Shown here: piece after piece, positions 25,753-36,800 of the stretch | Position numbering within the stretch: the first letter of the stretch is position 1 | Layout of the letters: every line of letters starts with the position of its first letter | NCBI GenBank assembly: GCA_041649015.1 | Contig: JBAZNU010000005.1 | Location: 62,001-126,000, forward strand | DNA: 64,000 bases | DNA from: Ignavibacteria bacterium | GTDB taxonomy: Bacteria; Bacteroidota; Ignavibacteria; Tepidaquicellales; Tepidaquicellaceae | Reading direction: 5' to 3' | The notes under the pieces: generated by a model | The model's database searches: none | What the model was told of the DNA's origin: nothing | The model's input: only the letters and a program-made list of their open reading frames with translations | Made by a program: the position numbers and the translations under genes

Positions 25753-28700
25753 TTACATATCGAAGCCGAAGAGCATACCGAAATAGTAAATTACTTCTTT
25801 GCCGTATGTTACGTCAGTACCCTGAAAGCGTTTTGTGAAGCTATCAAGACCGTAAGCCATGCTGAAGAAAATACTTGTCGGGAATACGTAAGACGAGAAC
25901 GCCTGCAGTCTGAGTTCGAATCCGATGTCTTTTTTAAATTCGTTAAGCTGAGGGGCGGTTCCGTACCAAGCATCGCCGTAGTCAGCAAACAGCGAAAGAT
26001 ATAGTTTATCGAGGTAAAGCGGTGATATCCTTGTATCGATTCTTGAAATAAGAGGAAATCTATACGTAAGGTTAGCCTGTGCAACTCTTCCGCCACCTAG
26101 TGAGAAAAACGGGTAACCTCTCATTCCAATCATACCGCCTGCATAGAAATCATAAAAACTATCTACGGGTTTGCCGAGTATTGCGGCACCGCGAAGTTTC
26201 ATGTTCAGGGAATGATTTCTGAAGAGATAAATACCTTCAGACCATACACCTTCAATTTTGTGGAGATTATTATGAGTAAAGATTGTCGATACATTTCCCT
26301 GGTCGTCAACGAGAAGTTCAGGATTAATGCTGCTTGCTTCGTATTCGTATCTAAGGTTAATTTTTCTTCCTGCCGGGTTGATATCAGAATTTTTGTTATA
26401 AAAACTCTTTTCGTATTTATAGTCGAGGGAAATACGCTGAGCTCTGAAATAGTCCTGAGAAGAGGCACTGACAGCAATACCGCTGCTTGGGAGGTAGAAA
26501 TTGTTTATGCTCGAAGCGTATTTTGAGATGCCGTATGTAATCCTGAAATCGTGATTATAATTAATGAGTTTGAAGTCCATAGCGAGTTCGAATTCGAGCA
26601 AGTCGTAAGCAACACCGACGCTGAGAGTATCGACTCCTGCATAGAGTAAAGCATCCGTTTTACGAGTAATGTTATAACCTGCGAGAGTGAACTTAGGTTC
26701 GAAGCTTAGATTTTTAGCAAAGAACTTCTGTCCGATAGGGAAGCCGTTGTTGTAAGTAAATTCGAGGAAAATATCTCGTTCAGCTTTTCTGTTAATTGCA
26801 AAGCCACCGAAGATGGAAAATCTTGTCATTAATTCGTCGGAATAAAGATAAATACCGGGTTTAATAGCGTCAAGAAAGTTATTATCCTTTGTGTAGTTAT
26901 CGAATCTGAGAACAGGAAATATTGAAAGCTGATTAAAGATGCTCTTATAGTTTTTGCTTTCAAGTTTCTTGACGTCATCATCGTTAAAATTACGAAGGTA
27001 TTTCCAGTCGTATTTATTTTCTTTCCCGCCAGTAGTATCGAGTGATGAATACTTAGGAACGAGCTTATCGGGAGCTTTATAGTGGCCGAAATCGCTTTTA
27101 TTCTTTTCCAAAAAGTTTTTGAGATAAGCAATCTTAAAACCGTCGGATTTGTATGTAGTGAATGCAATGTTTCCTTTATTATCGATTGAAGGCATGAAAG
27201 CACCGCCGATAACATTAGTAATTTGTTTTACGGCTTTGGTTGAAAAATCGTAGGAATAAATATTAAATATACCGGTTTCGTTGGATGAGAAGTACATTTT
27301 AGCACTGTCGGACGAAACCACCGGGGTTCTAAAATCAATAACTTCTGAGTCGAATATGAATTCCATATTACCGGATTCAACGTCAACCTTAGCAATTTTT
27401 CTGGCTTCAGTATGAGAGAAATCAAATACAGCAGTTTTACCGTCGGCATGAAATACAGGATTATAAATCTGTTCGCCGTTTTTAAAGAATGTAATCTGTT
27501 TTTTATTGTTAAGATTTTTATCAGCCACGAAAAGGTTAAGAGTACCATCGCTTCCGCTGATATAAAGAATCTTTGAGCCGTCGGGGGAATAAGAAGGTGA
27601 GAAAGCTCTTAAATTTTCCGAGAGTCTTCTTTCTTTCTTTACGTCAAAATCGTATTCATAGATATCGAAGAGCACTGCATCGCCGATAGATGGCGGAGAG
27701 TTTCTTTTGGCATAAATAATTTTCTTACCGTCATTCGACCAGGCATAATTAGAAGCGACGGGAGCGTCAACAACGTCTTTTTCCTGTGTATTAAGGTCGA
27801 GAACAATAAGCTGTGTAGTAGCATAATCGTAAGTACTGTTAGTCAAGTAAGCAATCTTCTTACTGTCAGGAGAAATTTTAGGATAAAAGTTTGCAAAGCC
27901 TTCAAGATGTATTATCTGACCGTCCATTTGGGTACTCTTCACGTCGGCAATTCTTTCAGCGTAATCTTTTTGTAGAAAAGCTTTCCATTCATTATAAAGG
28001 TCAGAGCCATCCTTACCGAGGTGTTCTCTGATAGCTTTATCAACGCTGAAGTTAGTGAAGTCGCCGAGGCTTTTGGTAATCTTTTTAAGTTTATCTTCGC
28101 CGTAAACTCTTGCGATGTATTGAGTTAAAGCATAGCCGGAGTTGTATATAGATTCGGCTTTTAAGCTTGTGATTGAAGAAAACTGTCCCATTTCATTCCA
28201 TGTCAGCATATTATTATCAAGAGCGTAACTTCTAAGAATCATATCCCTGTTTGCATCCCAGTAATCGTAGCCCAATTGCTGACGCTGGTACTGAGCTGTA
28301 CCTTCGGCAAACCATGCAGGAACACCGACTCCTGAAATAGGATAAGAAATAATAGCATTAGGATAACCGTAAAGCACGTCGGGTCGTCTTTCGTTTTCAT
28401 AATCGATAAACTGGAGGTAAATAGCGGGCATATTTTTCGTGAACTTCAGAGATGCCTGCAGCTGAACCATGTGAGTGAATTCATGCGTTATGACATTTCT
28501 GAGCCAATTATGGGTACCTCTAAGTTCGAAATCGAGAGCGGAAGCAAAAATTTCAATTCTGTTTCCAAAGTAATCAGTAGCACCGTTAGCGACGTCAGAA
28601 AGGTCGTTAACGACAAAATTGACTTTATCTTTAAGGGGAAACTGGTATAAATCTGTAATCGGACCGTAAACTTCTTCTGCAATTTTAGCAATAATCTGAG

Positions 28701-28869
28701 CAGTTCTTTCCGCACCTGTATGGTAGGTGACAGTAAAGTGCTTAGTTTCTATCGTGAACCAATCTTCTTCAGGATGAGAATCAAACTGCGAGAATGCAGA
28801 ACCTGAGAAAAGGCACAATAATGCTAAAGTAATGTAAAAGAAAGAAAATTTTTCTCTTCTATTAATCAT
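25753..28869 (-). CDS. Gluzincin peptidase fused to TolB-like propeller and outer-membrane barrel
   Basis: A 1038-residue exported protein (signal peptide to about residue 27). The N-terminal domain carries a zinc peptidase site, HEFTH (H129, E130, H133), and a downstream AWFAEGTAQY segment supplying the third ligand, as in MA-clan (gluzincin) peptidases. The middle (about 310-600) has WD40/TolB-like propeller repeats such as FYPKISPDSKKIAYLTN, FSPSYSPDGSKILYIS and PVVSSDSAKMYFSSN. The last 400 residues are rich in alternating strands with aromatic ends and finish in GMLFGFDM, typical of an outer-membrane beta barrel. It may be a surface-tethered protease, but no substrate is known. It is divergent from sprA. 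Confidence 0.85.
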   Translation of the reverse strand: MINRREKFSFFYITLALLCLFSGSAFSQFDSHPEEDWFTIETKHFTVTYHTGAERTAQIIAKIAEEVYGPITDLYQFPLKDKVNFVVNDLSDVANGATDYFGNRIEIFASALDFELRGTHNWLRNVITHEFTHMVQLQASLKFTKNMPAIYLQFIDYENERRPDVLYGYPNAIISYPISGVGVPAWFAEGTAQYQRQQLGYDYWDANRDMILRSYALDNNMLTWNEMGQFSSITSLKAESIYNSGYALTQYIARVYGEDKLKKITKSLGDFTNFSVDKAIREHLGKDGSDLYNEWKAFLQKDYAERIADVKSTQMDGQIIHLEGFANFYPKISPDSKKIAYLTNSTYDYATTQLIVLDLNTQEKDVVDAPVASNYAWSNDGKKIIYAKRNSPPSIGDAVLFDIYEYDFDVKKERRLSENLRAFSPSYSPDGSKILYISGSDGTLNLFVADKNLNNKKQITFFKNGEQIYNPVFHADGKTAVFDFSHTEARKIAKVDVESGNMEFIFDSEVIDFRTPVVSSDSAKMYFSSNETGIFNIYSYDFSTKAVKQITNVIGGAFMPSIDNKGNIAFTTYKSDGFKIAYLKNFLEKNKSDFGHYKAPDKLVPKYSSLDTTGGKENKYDWKYLRNFNDDDVKKLESKNYKSIFNQLSIFPVLRFDNYTKDNNFLDAIKPGIYLYSDELMTRFSIFGGFAINRKAERDIFLEFTYNNGFPIGQKFFAKNLSFEPKFTLAGYNITRKTDALLYAGVDTLSVGVAYDLLEFELAMDFKLINYNHDFRITYGISKYASSINNFYLPSSGIAVSASSQDYFRAQRISLDYKYEKSFYNKNSDINPAGRKINLRYEYEASSINPELLVDDQGNVSTIFTHNNLHKIEGVWSEGIYLFRNHSLNMKLRGAAILGKPVDSFYDFYAGGMIGMRGYPFFSLGGGRVAQANLTYRFPLISRIDTRISPLYLDKLYLSLFADYGDAWYGTAPQLNEFKKDIGFELRLQAFSSYVFPTSIFFSMAYGLDSFTKRFQGTDVTYGKEVIYYFGMLFGFDM

Positions 28870-29024
28870 TGAAAATATATATTTTACTGTTTATTATTGT
28901 TTAATTTAGATTAAAATTGTAGTAATATGTCAGGGATATTTGATTTGATTTGCAAAAATAAAACTTATTTTATTAATTAAAAAAGGATTAATATAGACTC
29001 TGATTTTACGTTTTATCATTATTT

Positions 29025-32000
29025 TTGAGTTTTAATATTATAAATACAAAATATAAGGTTGACAAGTTCCTATTCAGGAAGTTTTTATTTTCCTTGACAA
29101 TAATAGTAATTATTTTAACCATAAACAATGTTACTTTTTCTCAAGGAAGAAGAGACCTTGGAGTATTTTCTAACTACAAATACGAGTTAAACGATTCAAT
29201 AAGGAAGAAAATAGCGGATTCACTCGGATTAGCCATAGATTCGACCTTCCTTCAGCCGGTAGATTCAACTGCACGAATAAAGTATTTTCAATACAAGCCT
29301 GAATATTCATACGGAATAAAATTAAAGGAAAAGACACATCCATTATTACTGGAGAACTCATCCCTAATAAAGACGGATGTAATCTTTGGCGATAATAACA
29401 AGGTTATACTTACGCAAACTCTCAATGGCGAGGATATAAAGGCGCCTCTTGTGATGGATATAAACGAATATCTTGACAGGAAGGAGGTGCAGACACAGGA
29501 CAGAATTTTTAATGAATTGTATGATGAAAAATTTAAGGGAATAGTAACTGACGATTTATCGCGTTTATTTGAGAAATTTACTGATATAACGATACCATTG
29601 CCGTTCAAGACGGAAACAATATTCGGACCTCCTACATTTAACTTAAGAATAAATGGAGCTGTGGATATTACTGCATCGTACCAGAATTCTCAGAGCGATG
29701 CATCGTCTTTATCATTTATAAGCAACAATCAGAACAATATTAACTTCAAACAGGAAGTACAGGTAACGGCGAAGGGTTCAATAGGAGATAAATTAACAAT
29801 TGATGCAGACTGGAATACTCAGCGTGTGTTTGATTTCGAGAATCAACTAAAGATTAAGTACACGGGATATGCGGATGAAGTTATACAGAAGATTGAAGCA
29901 GGTAACGTATCACTTGATACAAAATCATCTTTAATACAGTCAACACAGGCATTGTTCGGTGTGAGGGGTGAGTTTAAACTTGGACCTCTGACGCTTTCGA
30001 CTGTAGTATCTCAGAAAAAGAGCAAGCAGGAAGAAAAAACGTTCACACAGGGAGTACAGGACCAGAATTTTGAGTTAAAGGTCTGGGATTATTCTGATAA
30101 TCATTTCTTTTTGGATATACTTTATAAGCAGTCGTTTACTGAAGTATTTAATGACTCGTTAGGGAATCAATATTCGGCATTTGTTAACGAGCATCGAATA
30201 AACACATTAACTAATTCATTTGAAGTATGGGTACAATGCGACGTAACGGAGCCGACGAAGAGATTTGCAGTGGGAAAGGTAATGCTTGGAAAGTTACCTG
30301 CGGGCGGATACAGCGATTCAATAAAGAGACCTGAAATAATAGTAGGAGATAAGTTTGCGGGATATTTCAGAAAACTTGAAATGACAGAATATTACCTTGA
30401 CCAGTTTGCGGGATTTATAAGTTTAAGGATAAGCATACCAGAGAACTTTCATGTCGGGGTAGTTTACACAGATTATAAGAATGATGTTTACGGAAAAGGT
30501 TCTTACAATTCACTATCGAACGACACGCTGATACTGAAATTAGTAAAGGTAGATAATCAGAGTCCGGACTTAACTCCAGTCGCATGGGAGCTGAAGCTAA
30601 AGAACATATACAGGCTTCCGGTTTCGCGAATAATAGAAGACGGATTTGTACTTGATGCTTTGTACAACAACAACAACGTCTGGCAGAAAAACATTGCGGG
30701 AATGGACAACAAGTCACTTTCGACTATGTTAAACATTGACAGGTACACGGGAAAGACGTCTCTGCCCCCACCAGACGGAGTGTTCGATTTCAGGGTAGGG
30801 AAGACAATACTGACAGAATCGGGAGATATAATATTTCCAAATCTTCGTCCGTTTGCTGACAACATAAGTAATGCGGGCGGTGATACATCTTTGGTTTATG
30901 AAGAAATTTACACACAGAGGAAAACAAACTCACAGCTTTCATTAAAGGCAAACCTTTACACGATAAAAGGAAGTGCAAAAGGAGAATCCGGACTCAGCAG
31001 TAATTTCAATCTTGGATTAAATGTTGTTCAGGGAAGTGTTGCAGTATTTCTCGGACAGACGAAGTTAACAGAAAACGTAGATTATTCGGTTGATTATACG
31101 ACAGGGATAGTGATAATAAGGAATGCAGCAGCATTGGCGTCGAAGGATTTGCGAATAACTTACGAATCAAACGATTTATTCACACTCGCTTCGAAGACAT
31201 TTATAGGGCTTCGCGGAGATTACAAGATTAACGATAAGACAAATCTTGGTTTTACGTTCGTGAATCTAATACAAGAAACACTGAACGACAAGGTCAGAAT
31301 TGGTGAGGAGCCAACGAACAATTCAATGTTCGGCATTGATTTAACGACAGAATTAAAGCCCAATTTTATTACAAAAGCATTGAACATGCTACCGGGTTTT
31401 AACACTAAAGAAGAATCAGTGCTTTCGCTAAGGGGTGAGTTTGCATACCTGACTCCTGACCCTAACACGAAGAAAAGTCAGATACCTTCGGATAACAATG
31501 AAGCTATTGCATACATTGATGACATGGAGGGAGCGAAGAAAATAATATCACTTGGAACCGGTTACCAGACGTGGACCATTTCGTCAATACCTGTAGATTC
31601 ATTGAACACATCGGTGGATACACTTCAGATGAAAAGAGCAAGTTTAAAATGGTATACACTGCCAAACGATGTTGAGGTGAGGTCGGTATATCCATTAAGG
31701 GATGTACAAGCCGGACAGGACAGGCTATCGCCGTTTTATCTCGATTATGACCCTTCTAAGCGCGGGACCTATAATTACAATCAGGTTAATTATGATACGA
31801 TAAATAAGGGAGATAACTGGAACGGAATCATGAAGTACCTGAACACGACCTCATCAGACCTGATAAATGAGAATATTAATTTCATTGAGTTTAACATGCG
31901 TGTTGAAAATTTCGGGAATGCTAATCTTAACAATGCGAGGATGTACATAGACCTTGGATTGATTTCCGAAGACGCAATACCGAATGGAAAGCGGGATACC

Positions 32001-35000
32001 GAGGATTCGATAGAAAACGGTACGCTTCAGGAAATCGAGGATATAGGACTTGATTACATGCGAAGCGATAAAGAACTTGATGAGTTTAACCGTTTCAACG
32101 GTACAAACTATACGATGGCTCAGTACAAGAGTATCTACGGAGATGAAGATCCGGCGCTTGATAATAACTCGCAATCGCAGACAATAGATTTAAACCTGAT
32201 TAACGGAACAGAGGGTAACAGGTTTACGGAAGGAGGTACGAGGCCTGATGCTGAAGACCTTGACAGGAACGGAACGATGGACCCGACGAACCAGTATTAC
32301 CAATACTTCGTTAGTTTAGATACAACGAATAATAAGCTAATTTCAGGACGAGGTGCTCCGGGAAGCGGCTGGTTCCAGTACAGGATACCATTATCGGAAT
32401 TCAAGAAGAAAATAAATGCGGCAACACTTTCAAACGTAAAGTATATAAGAGTATGGATAAAGGGTGCAAACGGAAAAGTAAGGTTAGGACTTATCGATTT
32501 CAATCTCGTTGGAAACCAGTGGTATAAACCAGATAAGTCGGATACAACTTACAACATATCGGTTGTGAGTATTGAAGAAAATTCACAGATATATCAAAGT
32601 CCTGTACCCGGAGACGTATTAAGGCAGACTGTCAGAAACACGAACGGAGTCAATACTAAATCGAACGAGCAGTCGTTAGCGATATCTTTCAATAACTTAA
32701 CTGTTGGAATGCAGAAGATTGCGGTTAAAGACTACAGAAGCCAGGTACTTGATTTGTTTAATTACAAGATGATGAAGCTATTTGTGAACGGAGACCCGAC
32801 TTTTAACTACACGAATGAGTTAATATACGATGCTACCATGGTTGTAAGGTTTGGTTCAGACTCTACTAATTTTTATGAGTACAGAGCACCGATACATCCA
32901 GACATTCGTCCGGGGCAGCCCTGGAGTGCACAGAATGAAGTAGCGATAGTATTTGCGGATTTAACAAGTTTAAAGATATCGAGGGATTCCGCGAATCAGG
33001 TGGTTGATATGCCTGTACCGAACGGGCCACCGGGAGCATACTACAGGGTTCGAGGTGTACCTGCGTTAAATTCAATACGAGAGTTTACTGTAGGTGTAGA
33101 GAAAAACCGAACAGGATTAAACTCATCGATATCGGGAAGTGTCTGGTTTAACGAAATAAGGGTTTTAAAGGTGAACGATGATAACGGATATGCATACAAT
33201 GTAAACACGAGCCTGAAGATAGCAAATTTTGCGAATGTTAGTTTCAACATGTCAAAAGTTGACCCGAACTTTCATGCGCTCGATGCGAGGTCGGGTTCGA
33301 GAACAACGGGAGAAAACTGGGATCTTGGGATATCTTTGAATGCTCATTCATTAATCAATAATATGCTTGCATCGGTTTTTTCGCCTGAATGGAAAGATTT
33401 TCTGAACATACCGATAACATTCAGACACAGCGAAAGCATGATAAATCCGAGATACTACCCCGGTTCTGACATTGAGCTTGAAAAGGCGGCTGATGAAAGG
33501 TATAAACAGGTACTTGCACAGACAAATGATCCTGAATTTGCTTCAAAGCAAAGAGAGGATTTTATAAAATCCACGCAGACACTCATTGTGAGGAACGATA
33601 TATCAATACAAGGAATGAGTTTTAAATTTCCGGGCGGGGGGTATATAACGAGGACATTTCTTAATGCATTTTCAATAAACTTTACGGGTTCATACGGCTC
33701 GCAGCGCGATTTCACTTTTGAGAGGAAGGATGATTTTAACGTAACGGGAAGCTTGAATTACAACACAGATTTCGGGCTGTCGGAAATACTGAATTTAAAC
33801 TTAAACAGTCTCGTTAATCTTGGTGAACAGTACAAGGATGCAAAAATATACATGTTCTTTCCGCTGCTGCCATTTATTCCTGCATTCAGTCAAGGATTTA
33901 ATGCAACGATTGATTATAACCGAACAAGGAGCGAATCCCGGCAGAGGTTACTGGCTCAGGATGACCCGATAAGCAGGCTTTTCAGGGCGAACAGAGGATT
34001 CGGGTTCAACTGGAAGTTTATTGAGAACTGGATAGTCGATTTAACGGGAACTTACAATTTCAAAGTAGGAAGCGACCTTGTAGATTTTGAAACGTACAAT
34101 GACTCCGCAAGAACACAGAAATCAGAGAAAGAAATACTAAATGAAGTATTCTTTAATAACGGATTGATAAATTTCGGAAAGGACCTCGACTATCAGCAGA
34201 CGACGACATTCAACCCGAAATTTAACATACCTGTTATAAACAAGTTTCTTGATATCAACATGAACTATAATGTTACATATGCATGGACGAACCCGAATAC
34301 TGTAACGAATGTGGGATACAATGTTGGATTTGCGAATACATTTACGACGGGTGCGACTATCAAGTTCAACGAAATGCTTAATTTATTCGGAATACAGAAA
34401 AATCCGAGCGGGTACAGGGGTTTAGTGAGCGATAAAAATCTGCGTTCCGCAAGCAATGTTGATGACAAAATACAGTTTGCCGACATATTGAAAATACTCG
34501 GTACATTCATACCCGACCTTGTGACGGTTAATTTTAATCAGACGAATTCAGTCGTAAACCCGGGAGTAGTTGGCAGGCCGGGATTCGGTAATTTCTGGAT
34601 GGCATTGAAAACAGTCGAAGAATACGGACCTGCGAGAATGTATCAGTTAGGATTTAACAGATACCCCGGGAAGAGGGTGGGGGGACTTAATATACAGGAC
34701 GTTTATAACTTATCGAATAATATTACTTTTAATACAACAATATCGCCGATACTTCCACAGACGATAAGGATGAATCTTTCATTTAAGAAAATCTGGGGTT
34801 TTAACAATTCCGGTACGTTTATAACGGACAGTCTTGGAGGCTTAGGAACGCCGATAAACAGCAGCAGCAACAGAACTGACGGCTACAGCATGTTCTTTGC
34901 GGGGAGTGTAGAGAAGTTTAATTACGAACCTTCGGGAGACGTAAATGAAAACATACAAAAAATTTCATCGGAGTTCAAGAGTCAGATCGGTTCATTTCCA

Positions 35001-35645
35001 TTTCCAAACTGGAACCTTACATTGACGGGGCTTGAAAAACTTCCGTTATTCTCGGAATTTGCACAGACAGTAACGCTTGAAAATTCTTTCACATCAGAAT
35101 TTTCGGAAGCGTCGTTCGTTGATGCGAACAACAATGAAGTTATACAAAGACAATCGGTTACACAATCTTTTAATCCGCTGATAGGGCTGAACGTAACATT
35201 TAAGCAGGTTTTCGGGGGCAATCTTACGGCGAATTTAAGGATAAACTCATCGACGAGTAATATACTTACACCTTCAAGCAGTCTAATTCAGGAAAACAAA
35301 ACGAGTGACTGGAGCCTGAATGCAAACTTTGCAAAATCGGGGTTTGACATTCCGTTGTTCGGGCTGTCATTAAAGAATGACATAACATTTTCATTAACGA
35401 TATCGAAGAACAAGAATCAGCCCACGGATTATAAATTCCAGCCGAATGAGGGAAAGCAGACAATACTCGGTGCGGGTTCAACTGTTACAGCATTTAATCC
35501 TTCTATATCATATTCGTTAAGCTCGAAGGTACAGATCATGGTATTTTACAAGTATTCGAAGTCAGAGCCTACAGAGGGAAATGCAAACACGCAGCCAAGG
35601 ACGAATAACGAGGGGGGATTAAATGTAAGGATTACGATACAGTAA
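29025..35645 (+). CDS. sprA: SprA, T9SS outer-membrane translocon
   Basis: The 2206-residue protein is the type IX secretion channel (SprA/Sov), a 36-strand outer-membrane barrel through which sorting-domain proteins leave the cell. Recognition rests on the very large size, the signal segment at about residues 18-39, and family stretches such as FNLRINGAVDITASYQNSQ, GDKLTIDADWNTQRVFDFEN, AYIDDMEGAK and the gliding-motility-type GSYGSQRDFTF. The start is a TTG at 29025; it must lie upstream of the signal segment, and no ATG is available there. Five cargo proteins in this window are plausible clients. PorV, PorK/N and PorU are not present here. A bidirectional terminator follows. Confidence 0.95.
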   Translation: MSFNIINTKYKVDKFLFRKFLFSLTIIVIILTINNVTFSQGRRDLGVFSNYKYELNDSIRKKIADSLGLAIDSTFLQPVDSTARIKYFQYKPEYSYGIKLKEKTHPLLLENSSLIKTDVIFGDNNKVILTQTLNGEDIKAPLVMDINEYLDRKEVQTQDRIFNELYDEKFKGIVTDDLSRLFEKFTDITIPLPFKTETIFGPPTFNLRINGAVDITASYQNSQSDASSLSFISNNQNNINFKQEVQVTAKGSIGDKLTIDADWNTQRVFDFENQLKIKYTGYADEVIQKIEAGNVSLDTKSSLIQSTQALFGVRGEFKLGPLTLSTVVSQKKSKQEEKTFTQGVQDQNFELKVWDYSDNHFFLDILYKQSFTEVFNDSLGNQYSAFVNEHRINTLTNSFEVWVQCDVTEPTKRFAVGKVMLGKLPAGGYSDSIKRPEIIVGDKFAGYFRKLEMTEYYLDQFAGFISLRISIPENFHVGVVYTDYKNDVYGKGSYNSLSNDTLILKLVKVDNQSPDLTPVAWELKLKNIYRLPVSRIIEDGFVLDALYNNNNVWQKNIAGMDNKSLSTMLNIDRYTGKTSLPPPDGVFDFRVGKTILTESGDIIFPNLRPFADNISNAGGDTSLVYEEIYTQRKTNSQLSLKANLYTIKGSAKGESGLSSNFNLGLNVVQGSVAVFLGQTKLTENVDYSVDYTTGIVIIRNAAALASKDLRITYESNDLFTLASKTFIGLRGDYKINDKTNLGFTFVNLIQETLNDKVRIGEEPTNNSMFGIDLTTELKPNFITKALNMLPGFNTKEESVLSLRGEFAYLTPDPNTKKSQIPSDNNEAIAYIDDMEGAKKIISLGTGYQTWTISSIPVDSLNTSVDTLQMKRASLKWYTLPNDVEVRSVYPLRDVQAGQDRLSPFYLDYDPSKRGTYNYNQVNYDTINKGDNWNGIMKYLNTTSSDLINENINFIEFNMRVENFGNANLNNARMYIDLGLISEDAIPNGKRDTEDSIENGTLQEIEDIGLDYMRSDKELDEFNRFNGTNYTMAQYKSIYGDEDPALDNNSQSQTIDLNLINGTEGNRFTEGGTRPDAEDLDRNGTMDPTNQYYQYFVSLDTTNNKLISGRGAPGSGWFQYRIPLSEFKKKINAATLSNVKYIRVWIKGANGKVRLGLIDFNLVGNQWYKPDKSDTTYNISVVSIEENSQIYQSPVPGDVLRQTVRNTNGVNTKSNEQSLAISFNNLTVGMQKIAVKDYRSQVLDLFNYKMMKLFVNGDPTFNYTNELIYDATMVVRFGSDSTNFYEYRAPIHPDIRPGQPWSAQNEVAIVFADLTSLKISRDSANQVVDMPVPNGPPGAYYRVRGVPALNSIREFTVGVEKNRTGLNSSISGSVWFNEIRVLKVNDDNGYAYNVNTSLKIANFANVSFNMSKVDPNFHALDARSGSRTTGENWDLGISLNAHSLINNMLASVFSPEWKDFLNIPITFRHSESMINPRYYPGSDIELEKAADERYKQVLAQTNDPEFASKQREDFIKSTQTLIVRNDISIQGMSFKFPGGGYITRTFLNAFSINFTGSYGSQRDFTFERKDDFNVTGSLNYNTDFGLSEILNLNLNSLVNLGEQYKDAKIYMFFPLLPFIPAFSQGFNATIDYNRTRSESRQRLLAQDDPISRLFRANRGFGFNWKFIENWIVDLTGTYNFKVGSDLVDFETYNDSARTQKSEKEILNEVFFNNGLINFGKDLDYQQTTTFNPKFNIPVINKFLDINMNYNVTYAWTNPNTVTNVGYNVGFANTFTTGATIKFNEMLNLFGIQKNPSGYRGLVSDKNLRSASNVDDKIQFADILKILGTFIPDLVTVNFNQTNSVVNPGVVGRPGFGNFWMALKTVEEYGPARMYQLGFNRYPGKRVGGLNIQDVYNLSNNITFNTTISPILPQTIRMNLSFKKIWGFNNSGTFITDSLGGLGTPINSSSNRTDGYSMFFAGSVEKFNYEPSGDVNENIQKISSEFKSQIGSFPFPNWNLTLTGLEKLPLFSEFAQTVTLENSFTSEFSEASFVDANNNEVIQRQSVTQSFNPLIGLNVTFKQVFGGNLTANLRINSSTSNILTPSSSLIQENKTSDWSLNANFAKSGFDIPLFGLSLKNDITFSLTISKNKNQPTDYKFQPNEGKQTILGAGSTVTAFNPSISYSLSSKVQIMVFYKYSKSEPTEGNANTQPRTNNEGGLNVRITIQ

Positions 35646-35695
35646 AATATACTTTTCTTTTGCAGTTAAATTAGAATGAAATTTTTGAACAAAAA

Positions 35696-35730
35696 AACCG
35701 CTGATTGTTATGAATCAGCGGTTTTAATAT
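35696..35730. terminator. Bidirectional terminator between sprA and the BMP-type gene
   Basis: AAACCGCTGATT (35696-35707) and AATCAGCGGTTT (35714-35725) form a perfect 12-bp stem with a 6-nt loop, flanked by A and T runs, so it can act on both converging genes. Confidence 0.92.
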
Positions 35731-35745
35731 TATGATATAATTTAT

Positions 35746-36768
35746 TTACTCGGATTTTACTTTTATGTCACCTGAGATAATTTTATCCCTTATATCGTCA
35801 ACTTTATTCTTAATTTCATCCGGAATCAATTCTTTGTTTTTCTGGTCGTAAACGTATCCTACACCTTTTTCTTTAAGACCAAGAGATTTGATACCGCTTT
35901 TGAAAGTACCGTTTTTAAAGTCTGAAATAGTCTGATAGATTACTTCATCAACTATTTTAACCATACTCGTTAGAATGAAACCGGGAGCTTCTTCGTACTG
36001 ATTCAGGTCAACCCCAATGGCGAGTTTGTTGTTTTCTTTAGCCGCTTTAAACAATCCGATACCCGAAAGGCCTGAAGCATGATAGATAATATCAGCACCT
36101 TTTGAATACTGGCTAATTGCAATTTCTTCTGCTTTGCCTGGATTTTTGAAGCCCTCGCCAGTAACAGAGATGTAGGTGACGATTACATTAATTTCAGGTT
36201 TTACAAATTTTGCTCCCTGGGAAAATCCTTTTTCAAACTTTCGAATAAGAGATGATTCCATGCCCCCTATAAATCCTATTGTATTCGTTTTCGTTTTCAG
36301 TGCTGCTATTGCTCCAACGAGGAATGAACCCTCTTCCTCTTTAAATTCGAGTGCAGAAAGATTATCAGGTATTTTGGTATCGGGATTAATTGAGTAATCT
36401 ATACATCCGAATTTCTTATTCGGGAAATCATTAGCAATTTTAGTAATATCTTCAGTAAAAATGAATCCAACTCCGAATATCAAACTGATATCATTTTTGC
36501 TTGCAAGTTTTCTGAGTGCGGATTCTCTGTCTGCTCCGTCTCCCGGGTCGATAACTTCAAAATCGATACCGAAATCCTTTTTAGCCCTGACGAGACCGTT
36601 GTATGCCGCATCGTTAAAAGATTTGTCACCTCTACCGCCAACATCAAATACCAATCCGACTTTAAACTTTGACGGGTCATTACTCACTTCTGATGTTTCT
36701 TTCTTTTTGCCGCAAGAAGAAAGAAGAACAGCAAAAATCAGTAAAACAAAAATATATAATTTATTCAT
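35746..36768 (-). CDS. BMP family (PnrA-type) nucleoside-binding lipoprotein
   Basis: A 340-residue lipoprotein with lipobox LLSSC at residues 15-19 and the Bmp/PnrA fold: KVGLVFDVGGRGDKSFNDAAYNGL, FGVGFIFTEDITKIA, GFIGGMESSLIRKFEKGF and the GADIIYHASGLSGIGLFKAA segment. Family members bind purine nucleosides as the substrate-binding part of an ABC importer. No permease or ATPase gene is nearby. The next genes upstream are thymidine kinase and cytidine deaminase, which supports a nucleoside-scavenging role; ligand specificity is inference. Confidence 0.88.
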   Translation of the reverse strand: MNKLYIFVLLIFAVLLSSCGKKKETSEVSNDPSKFKVGLVFDVGGRGDKSFNDAAYNGLVRAKKDFGIDFEVIDPGDGADRESALRKLASKNDISLIFGVGFIFTEDITKIANDFPNKKFGCIDYSINPDTKIPDNLSALEFKEEEGSFLVGAIAALKTKTNTIGFIGGMESSLIRKFEKGFSQGAKFVKPEINVIVTYISVTGEGFKNPGKAEEIAISQYSKGADIIYHASGLSGIGLFKAAKENNKLAIGVDLNQYEEAPGFILTSMVKIVDEVIYQTISDFKNGTFKSGIKSLGLKEKGVGYVYDQKNKELIPDEIKNKVDDIRDKIISGDIKVKSE

Positions 36769-36800
36769 ATAAAAATATTTGTAAGCTTTTTAGTGATAAT

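Noticed and set aside
29170..35481. Many minus-strand frames of 60-106 residues inside sprA
   Set aside because: They are antisense shadows of a long, well-recognised gene and have low-complexity translations.
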